Shown: positions 1-5,005 of the stretch, piece by piece | Layout: every line of letters begins with the position of its first letter | How positions within the stretch are numbered: position 1 is the stretch's first letter | Origin: Hyphomicrobiales bacterium | GTDB lineage: Bacteria; Pseudomonadota; Alphaproteobacteria; Rhizobiales; JAUVMS01 | Reading direction: 5' to 3' | Length of the DNA stretch: 5,005 nucleotides | NCBI GenBank assembly: GCA_030600135.1 | Contig: JAUVMS010000306.1 | Span: 1-5,005, forward strand | Position numbers and translations under genes: made by a program | The notes under the pieces: generated by a model | The model's input: the letters and a program-made list of their open reading frames with translations, nothing else | What the model was told of the DNA's origin: nothing | Database searches by the model: none

Positions 1-2645
1 CGCGTCATCGCCACATACAGCAATCGATGGTATTCCTCGCGATCGCGCAGCGCGATCGCGCCACGCGCATCACAAACCACGGGGTGCCGGCCGGCCCCCT
101 TGATGGCCCATACGGGCGGCAGCACCTCGAGCGTTTCCTCCAGCGCCAAAACGGTGGCCTGCAGCCCGCCAGTGGCGCCCGAGCACGTGTCCGGCAGAAA
201 GACGATGGGTGCCTCGAGCCCTTTGGCTCCATGCACTGTCATGACCCGCACCTGATCGCTCGATTGATCCATATCGCGACGGATCTCCGGGTTGGTCACG
301 CGCAGCCAATTCGAGAACCCCTGCAACGACGGCGGCGCCTCCTCCTCGTAGCGGATTGCCAGATTGAGGAATTCATCGAGGGCATCGCCCGCTTCCGGGC
401 CGAGCCGTGCCAAAATCGCTTGACGGCCACCATCGGATCCGAGCAACAGCGAATAGAATTCAAAGGGTGGTGCGAAGTCGGCACGCGCCCGCAACTTCTC
501 CAACCTCTCGACCGCTGCCTGATAGCGCGCGTCATCATCCCGATGCGCCAGGAGCGCTTGCCAAAGTGAGCCCTTGCGATCATGGGCAAGGGTGAAGAGA
601 TCATCGTCGTCGAGCCCGAAGAGAGGACACTTCAAAACCGCACCGAGCGCCAGGTCATCCTCTGGCATTAAGAGGAAATCTCCAAGTGCCATCAGGTCGA
701 GAATAGCGAGTTGTTCGGTGAGGCGCATCCGATCGGCACCGGCAACGGAAATGCCGCGTGTTTTGAGCGCTCGGATCATAAGTGAAGCAAACGGCGCCCG
801 CCGCCGCACCAAAATGAGCACATCCCCGGGCCGCACGGCACGCCCTTCCGCAACCAGCTGCTCGCCATCATCCAGCCAGTGCCGGATCGTGCCCGCAATA
901 TTCTCCGCGACGCGTTGAGCCGGCGTTGGCGGACGCCCACCCTCGACGGGCCGCCAAAGCTCAATCTCCTCCGCCTCTGCCCATGTCTCCGTCGGCCACA
1001 GCTCCACCAGCCCACCCTCGCCCAACCGATTGGCGACATGCCGAATCTGCTGCCCGCCGACCCCGACACCAGGCGTTCGCTCATGTGTGGCGAACACCGT
1101 ATCCACGGCATCCAACACCGGCGCCACCGTGCGAAACGACAGCGTCAGCGGAATGCGATGAAACCGTTGCCCAGCGTTCTCCACCCGGCTGGCGAAGTGC
1201 GCCCCGACGCGCGAGAACATTTCCGGCCGCGCGCCCTGAAAGCTGTAGATTGACTGCTTTTCGTCGCCGACGGCGAATATCGACCGCGACTCATCCCTGG
1301 CACCCGCACCGACAAAAAACTCCTCGGCCAAGTCTTGGATGACCCGCCATTGCTGCGGGCTGGTGTCCTGGGCTTCGTCCACCAGGATATGGTCCAACCC
1401 CTGATCGAGCTTGAAGAGCACCCATTGCGCGTCGCCCCCACCGGTGAGCAAGCCAACGGCCTTCTCGATGAGATCGTCATAGTCGAGCACGGCGCGTTCC
1501 GCCTTTGCGCGTACATAATGCTCCATGGTGGCATCGCCGAGCTGCAACAAGGCGATGCTCGCCAGCGCGATATCGAGGCCGAGGCGCTCTTGCCTGAGGG
1601 CGCAGAATTCCTCCTGCGCCTGTTTGAGACGCTCAAGTAAGTCAGGGTGGGCCTCACCAAGCGATTTCGTCATCAAGTTCGCGCGCGGCGTCTGCTTCGC
1701 CTTGGTGATGAAGAACTCCGCGAGTGCCGCTTGGCGCACGTCACTGGCCGCCGCATTCCGCGCGGCGCGCAAACGATCGACCAATGACACATCGCGCTTG
1801 CCGCCTGTGCTCATCACATCGATCGCACGTACGAGTGTGGCGTCATCGACAACGGCGGAGCAGGCATCATCGAGTTCGCCCGGTTGGATGGAATGGCGAA
1901 CGCCGAAATGCTCCCGTAGCGTGCGCTCGATCTCTACGATCGGATCCTCCCCCGTAGCCGCCCGTATCGCCGAGCGCATCGCCTCGCGCTTGGCCAGGAG
2001 TTCGCCGAGAACCAGATCGAACCGCTCGTCGGTCACATAGGCGATCGCGACCCCGAGCGCGGATTTAAGCTCTAATGACGCACCGCGCGCGTCCGTCGCC
2101 GTCGCCAGCACCGCATTGATACACTCCCGACGCAGCGCCGCCTGACCCTCTTCATCCAGAATCGAAAAATGCGGCGCGATGCCTGCCTCGAGCGGGAAGC
2201 GCTGCAGGAGCTGCTCGCAAAAGGCGTGGATGGTCTGCACCTTGAGGCCGCCGGGCGTCTCGATAGCCGTCGCAAAAAGCGTACGCGCCCGACCCGTTTC
2301 CTCATCACGCGGCGCTCGCTCGAGCAACTTGGTCAATCGATTGGCCAACTCCTCGGGCTGCGCAATCACCCATTCCGCAAGGGTCTCGAAGACCCGCTTG
2401 CGCATTTCCGCGGCTGCCGTCTTGGTATAGGTGAGGCACAAAAGACGCTCGGGCGCCGCGCCGCAGAGCAACAGCCTCAGCACCCTTTGCGTCAACACGT
2501 AGGTCTTGCCAGCCCCCGCGTTGGCGCTCACCCACGCCGAAGCCGCCGGGTCGGCGGCCAGCGACTGATTGCTATTTGTCTCCCGTCGCGCCACCTCGAC
2601 CAGGGCAGTCAGTTCATTGAGCGCTGGCGAACCCGCTTCAGCCAT
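1..2645 (-). CDS. addA: Double-strand break repair helicase-nuclease AddA, alphaproteobacterial type (3' end cut off by window edge)
   Basis: This is the motor subunit of AddAB, an ATP-dependent UvrD/Rep-type (superfamily 1A) helicase that unwinds broken chromosome ends for RecA-mediated repair in the cytoplasm. My minus-strand translation stays open for 881 codons with no stop. Visible motifs are a likely Q-motif glutamine (Q27), Walker A ANAGAGKT (41-48, K47), motif Ia LTYTKTAAAEM (71-81), TIHAFC (138-143), the family-typical LDYDDLIEKA (around 387-396), Walker B VDEAQD (422-427, E424), motif III GDEKQSIYSFQGA (460-472), motif IV LSFRT (R505), motif V MTVHGAKGLE (802-811) and motif VI YVAMTR. 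The motif VI arginine is read from the two bases at the window edge. Every catalytic residue expected in this part is present. Family members have roughly 1,150 residues, so about a quarter, including the C-terminal RecB-type nuclease, is missing. ATG at 2645 is preferred because GAGG lies nine bases upstream. A second in-frame ATG at 2654 is possible, and an in-frame stop at 2661-2663 rules out anything earlier. The start overlaps the end of addB. Confidence 0.96.
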   Translation of the reverse strand, partial: MAEAGSPALNELTALVEVARRETNSNQSLAADPAASAWVSANAGAGKTYVLTQRVLRLLLCGAAPERLLCLTYTKTAAAEMRKRVFETLAEWVIAQPEELANRLTKLLERAPRDEETGRARTLFATAIETPGGLKVQTIHAFCEQLLQRFPLEAGIAPHFSILDEEGQAALRRECINAVLATATDARGASLELKSALGVAIAYVTDERFDLVLGELLAKREAMRSAIRAATGEDPIVEIERTLREHFGVRHSIQPGELDDACSAVVDDATLVRAIDVMSTGGKRDVSLVDRLRAARNAAASDVRQAALAEFFITKAKQTPRANLMTKSLGEAHPDLLERLKQAQEEFCALRQERLGLDIALASIALLQLGDATMEHYVRAKAERAVLDYDDLIEKAVGLLTGGGDAQWVLFKLDQGLDHILVDEAQDTSPQQWRVIQDLAEEFFVGAGARDESRSIFAVGDEKQSIYSFQGARPEMFSRVGAHFASRVENAGQRFHRIPLTLSFRTVAPVLDAVDTVFATHERTPGVGVGGQQIRHVANRLGEGGLVELWPTETWAEAEEIELWRPVEGGRPPTPAQRVAENIAGTIRHWLDDGEQLVAEGRAVRPGDVLILVRRRAPFASLMIRALKTRGISVAGADRMRLTEQLAILDLMALGDFLLMPEDDLALGAVLKCPLFGLDDDDLFTLAHDRKGSLWQALLAHRDDDARYQAAVERLEKLRARADFAPPFEFYSLLLGSDGGRQAILARLGPEAGDALDEFLNLAIRYEEEAPPSLQGFSNWLRVTNPEIRRDMDQSSDQVRVMTVHGAKGLEAPIVFLPDTCSGATGGLQATVLALEETLEVLPPVWAIKGAGRHPVVCDARGAIALRDREEYHRLLYVAMT
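38..60. repeat. 23-base perfect inverted repeat inside addA
   Basis: Two 11-base arms, CGCGATCGCGC and its exact reverse complement, flank a single central A at position 49. Each arm contains the palindromic octamer GCGATCGC (39-46 and 52-59), so the element is also a near-direct repeat. It lies between addA motifs V and VI and codes for AIALRDR, in a part of the protein that I expect to tolerate variation. In RNA it could fold into a G/C-rich hairpin with a short loop. No T-run follows it on either strand, so it is not a standard intrinsic terminator. A function is not shown; chance in G+C-rich coding DNA is possible. Confidence 0.7.
2638..2645 (-). other. addB stop / addA start overlap (8 bases)
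   Basis: The minus-strand bases ATGGCTGA hold the addA start codon and, in another frame, the addB stop TGA. If the upstream ATG at 2654 were used, the overlap would be 17 bases. Such overlaps usually mean one mRNA and translational coupling, which suits a heterodimer whose subunits are needed in equal amounts. No promoter or terminator is visible between the two genes. Confidence 0.85.
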
Positions 2646-5005
2646 TGCCGCCATCCTCGCTCAGCCACCATTCATCGACGCGCGCCAGGTGGGCATAGTC
2701 ATCGAAGCGGTAGGCATTCTCAAATCCCGCCCGCCGCATCGCCCGGTAAGGTGTTTCGGCCTGATCGAACAACGCAACGAGCTGGCACAGCCCTTCGAAC
2801 GTGGCCTCCGCCAGTTGCTCCGGATCGTCGAGCTTTATGGGGTGCTCCTCGCCGGGTGGCTCACCACCGGTTGCCCTGATGTAGGTCAGCCCGGCAATGC
2901 CCCCCGGCTCGATGCCAGGAAAACCTCCAGCAAGCGCGATCGCGGCCTCCAGCGGGAGTTGCGGGGCGCGTCCGGCGGCCACCTGCTTGTCGTTGGCGAC
3001 AGTGCCGGTCTTATAGTCATAAATCACCAACCGCCCGTCATCGCGCTCATCGATTCTGTCGGCGCGAGCGGTCAACTCGAAGCGACCCGCCGGTGCATCG
3101 AACGACCGCCGGCCACGAAGTTCGGTGGCCATCCTGACGACTTGACGGCGACGCTCGGGCTCGGTTTCGGTAAACCAGGATGCAAACCGGCGAAACCGCG
3201 GCACCCAGAATGCCGTAACGCGAGGGTGGGCCCCATAGTCTGACAGCAGCCCACTAGCTATGGCGGTCAACTGTTCAACCGCATCGTCGGGCAAGTCCAT
3301 GGCAAACCGTTCGACAAAGCCGTGCAGCGTCTGATGGATTATCATCCCGCGAATGGCCGCGTCCGGTTGAGCGCCAAGTGGTGCTATCGGTTCCAGCCGT
3401 AGAATGCGGCGAGCGAAAATGGCGTAGGGGTTTGCCATCCACGTCTCGACCTCGGTGACGCTCATCCGCCTCGGTCGAGCCTTGACGAGCGGGCAAGGCG
3501 CGGGTTGTGCGATCGGCTCCTGGCGCTCCGCTCCATCCAGTGTCCGCGCCCAGGCCAGCCATCGCCCGTCGGCAACCGTATCGAGACCGCCGTCGTAACC
3601 GAGCGCTGCCAGAACCGCGTCGAAGCGCAATAGCCAGCGTGAGCGCACCGTCGGCACCCCGTCAATTTTTGCCGCCCGCGTTAAATAAACCTCCTTTGCC
3701 CCCAGCAACTGAGCAAAATCGTGGGCGGCGAAACCGATTTGCTGCTCGGGCGCCGGCAAGCCCAACTCAGCCCGCATTGGCCGGCTCAGCCAAGCGTCAG
3801 CTTGGGCGATCGCGGGACAGGTACCATCGTTCAGACTACCGAGCACGACCACGTCTGGCAGCTGCAGCCGAGCCTCGTACGGTCCCCATATGAACAGCCG
3901 CGGATGGGCCGGGACACGCGGACGGACCACTTGGTCGCGAACCAGGCTGCGGAAGAATTCCGGATAGTCCCGCACCGTGAGCGAGGGCTGGACAATGGCC
4001 TCGTCCATCAAGCCGGCAAGGAATGCCGCTGCCGCTTCGCCGGCCTCGCCCGACCAAAGGCCACTCGACGCATCGTCATCGGCACGGGCAAGCGCGTCGG
4101 CAATGAGCGCATGCGCTCGCGCGAGCGTGCCGAGCGAAAAGCTCTCCTGGTCGCCCTGCAAGCCGGACAATGGCTCAAACGCCATTTCGAGCGCTTCGAC
4201 CAATTCTGCAACACCGTCCCAGGCCTCGTCATCCAGCCGACCAGCTGCTGAATGCTGCCTCAGACCCGCATCGCGATCCCGCCGCGCGCGGCCGACGGCA
4301 TCACGCACCCCACCAAATCCCTCACCCAGGTAGGGCTGGCGAAAAACGATCAGTTCGAGCGCCCGTGCAACATTGCGAATTTCGCCGCTCGGGAGCCCGA
4401 GCCGGGTGAGTGGATGTTTAAGCAGCGCGGTCAGCGATGCCGGCGCCACCCGTTGCTGCAGCACGTCCAGGATGAGATCCAGGAATGCGCCCGGCACGGT
4501 CTTTTCCAATGGTCGACCGGCGGAATCGTCTATGCGCAAACCCCAAGCCTCGAGCTTGACCGCGACCCGACGCGCCAAATTTCGATCCGGCGTTACCAGC
4601 GCCGCGCTACGCTTGCTGTCCTCCACCGCTCCCCGCAAAATGAGCGCAACGACACGCGCCTCCTCGTCGCTGGTATCGGCTTCGACGAGCGTGAGACCTT
4701 CGAGGGGCACGTCTGTGGTAGCCTTTTCGATGCGATCGCCGATGGTATGCCAAAGACCTGTCATCGGTGCCGGACGCATCGCTTCGGTAACGAGCGCCAT
4801 GCGCTTGGTGCCGGCAGCACCATCGTGCATTCCTCCAAGCGGTTTCACCTCGGCGCGCTCTACCCCGAGGCTCCGCAGCAATTTTGCCAGGCCATGCTGG
4901 GGATGTTCGGGATGCTCCTGCGCCAGCGTCTGCCACGTCGCCTCGTCGAGCGCGCAATCAAGTCCGGGCAATACGACGGCGTAGCTCGCCAGGCCGGCTA
5001 CCGTC
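2638..5005 (-). CDS. addB: Double-strand break repair protein AddB, alphaproteobacterial type (5' end cut off by window edge)
   Basis: This is the second subunit of AddAB: a scaffold with a helicase-like fold and a C-terminal nuclease that degrades one strand of the unwound duplex. The frame runs open from the right edge to a TGA at 2638-2640, giving 788 residues (numbered here from the first full codon). It begins inside the protein: the edge reads TVAGLASYAVVLPGLD, and VLPGLD (11-16) followed by HPQHGLAKLL (34-43) is typical internal AddB sequence. The family has about 1,000 residues, so 200-250 N-terminal residues are missing. The middle carries LFIWGPYEARLQ, VVLGSLNDGTCP (386-397), WLSRPMR and the GFAAHDFAQ block. 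The nuclease domain runs from about 515 to the end. It has the conserved histidine in RGMIIHQTL (H557), ADRID (D649), the catalytic IYDYKTG (D663, K665) and a following glutamine in QLPLEAAI (Q682). I see no intact helicase ATPase motif in this part, as expected for AddB. The four-cysteine iron-sulfur pattern of Bacillus AddB is absent. addA follows with an 8-base overlap. Confidence 0.95.
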   Translation of the reverse strand, partial: TVAGLASYAVVLPGLDCALDEATWQTLAQEHPEHPQHGLAKLLRSLGVERAEVKPLGGMHDGAAGTKRMALVTEAMRPAPMTGLWHTIGDRIEKATTDVPLEGLTLVEADTSDEEARVVALILRGAVEDSKRSAALVTPDRNLARRVAVKLEAWGLRIDDSAGRPLEKTVPGAFLDLILDVLQQRVAPASLTALLKHPLTRLGLPSGEIRNVARALELIVFRQPYLGEGFGGVRDAVGRARRDRDAGLRQHSAAGRLDDEAWDGVAELVEALEMAFEPLSGLQGDQESFSLGTLARAHALIADALARADDDASSGLWSGEAGEAAAAFLAGLMDEAIVQPSLTVRDYPEFFRSLVRDQVVRPRVPAHPRLFIWGPYEARLQLPDVVVLGSLNDGTCPAIAQADAWLSRPMRAELGLPAPEQQIGFAAHDFAQLLGAKEVYLTRAAKIDGVPTVRSRWLLRFDAVLAALGYDGGLDTVADGRWLAWARTLDGAERQEPIAQPAPCPLVKARPRRMSVTEVETWMANPYAIFARRILRLEPIAPLGAQPDAAIRGMIIHQTLHGFVERFAMDLPDDAVEQLTAIASGLLSDYGAHPRVTAFWVPRFRRFASWFTETEPERRRQVVRMATELRGRRSFDAPAGRFELTARADRIDERDDGRLVIYDYKTGTVANDKQVAAGRAPQLPLEAAIALAGGFPGIEPGGIAGLTYIRATGGEPPGEEHPIKLDDPEQLAEATFEGLCQLVALFDQAETPYRAMRRAGFENAYRFDDYAHLARVDEWWLSEDGGNG
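2655..2658 (-). promoter_or_regulatory. Shine-Dalgarno-like GAGG for addA, inside the end of addB
   Basis: On the minus strand GAGG ends nine bases before the ATG at 2645, an acceptable spacing. It directly abuts the alternative ATG at 2654, which is too close for ribosome binding. This decides the start choice in favour of 2645. The site lies inside the last codons of addB, so ribosomes finishing addB would reach it and could reinitiate. Its role is inferred from position only. Confidence 0.55.

Noticed and set aside
27..569. 180-residue plus-strand open frame
   Set aside because: It is antisense to addA motifs V and VI and its composition is shadow-like.
1145..1660. 171-residue minus-strand open frame inside addA
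   Set aside because: It is a different frame of the same strand within the stretch coding Walker B and motif III of AddA. Its Ser/Arg/Trp-rich sequence shows no family signature.
1..2645. Possible frameshift or pseudogene in addA, because no single complete open frame spans this half
   Set aside because: Codon-by-codon reading gives one unbroken frame from 2645 to the edge with all helicase motifs in order. It only lacks a stop because the gene runs off the window.
2169..2879. 236-residue plus-strand open frame
   Set aside because: It lies antisense across the addB/addA junction and is rich in Arg, Pro and His, with no recognisable motif. It is a shadow of the G+C-rich minus-strand genes.
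2569..3243. 224-residue plus-strand open frame
   Set aside because: It is antisense to the AddB nuclease domain, whose motifs are clear on the other strand. No domain or ribosome binding site supports it.
4969..4971. TTG as the AddB start, giving a 777-residue protein
   Set aside because: The frame stays open to the window edge, and the residues before it (SYAVV) continue the conserved AddB block leading into LPGLD. The true start lies outside the window.
4373..4984. 203-residue plus-strand open frame
   Set aside because: It is Ser/Arg-rich and antisense to conserved AddB sequence, so it is a shadow frame.
1..5005. Mobile element, CRISPR array, tRNA, riboswitch or novel defence system
   Set aside because: The two repair genes fill the whole window without intergenic space, and I saw no direct-repeat array, terminal inverted repeats, transposase motifs or tRNA-like folds.

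Overview
The window is wholly coding and holds two overlapping minus-strand genes, both cut by the window edges. They encode the two subunits of the AddAB helicase-nuclease, which repairs DNA double-strand breaks and is the functional counterpart of RecBCD. Both proteins resemble the alphaproteobacterial AddA and AddB families. The high G+C content, visibly above 60%, and the G/C-rich third codon positions fit an alphaproteobacterium. I cannot name a genus from this sequence alone.

Layout, read along the minus strand: 5005 to 2638 is the C-terminal 788 residues of AddB. It comprises an inactivated helicase-like core followed by a RecB-type PD-(D/E)XK nuclease domain, and the N-terminal part lies beyond the right edge. 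From 2645 to 1 are the first 881 codons of AddA plus two bases of the next. This covers the UvrD/Rep-type superfamily 1A helicase from its start codon to the motif VI arginine. The AddA C-terminus, where its own nuclease domain should lie, is beyond the left edge. The addB stop and the addA start overlap by 8 bases, so the two are very likely one transcription unit with coupled translation.

How they work together: AddA is the ATP-driven motor, and all its visible helicase motifs are intact. AddB is the scaffold and nuclease partner. In this family the two nuclease domains each cut one strand of the unwound duplex, leaving a 3' tail for RecA.

There is no intergenic space, RNA gene, mobile element, CRISPR array or recognisable terminator. 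I found no new system here: it is an ordinary repair locus. The points worth a second look are small: an inverted repeat inside addA, repeated GCGATCGC octamers, the lack of iron-sulfur cysteines in AddB, and one unusual residue in AddB.
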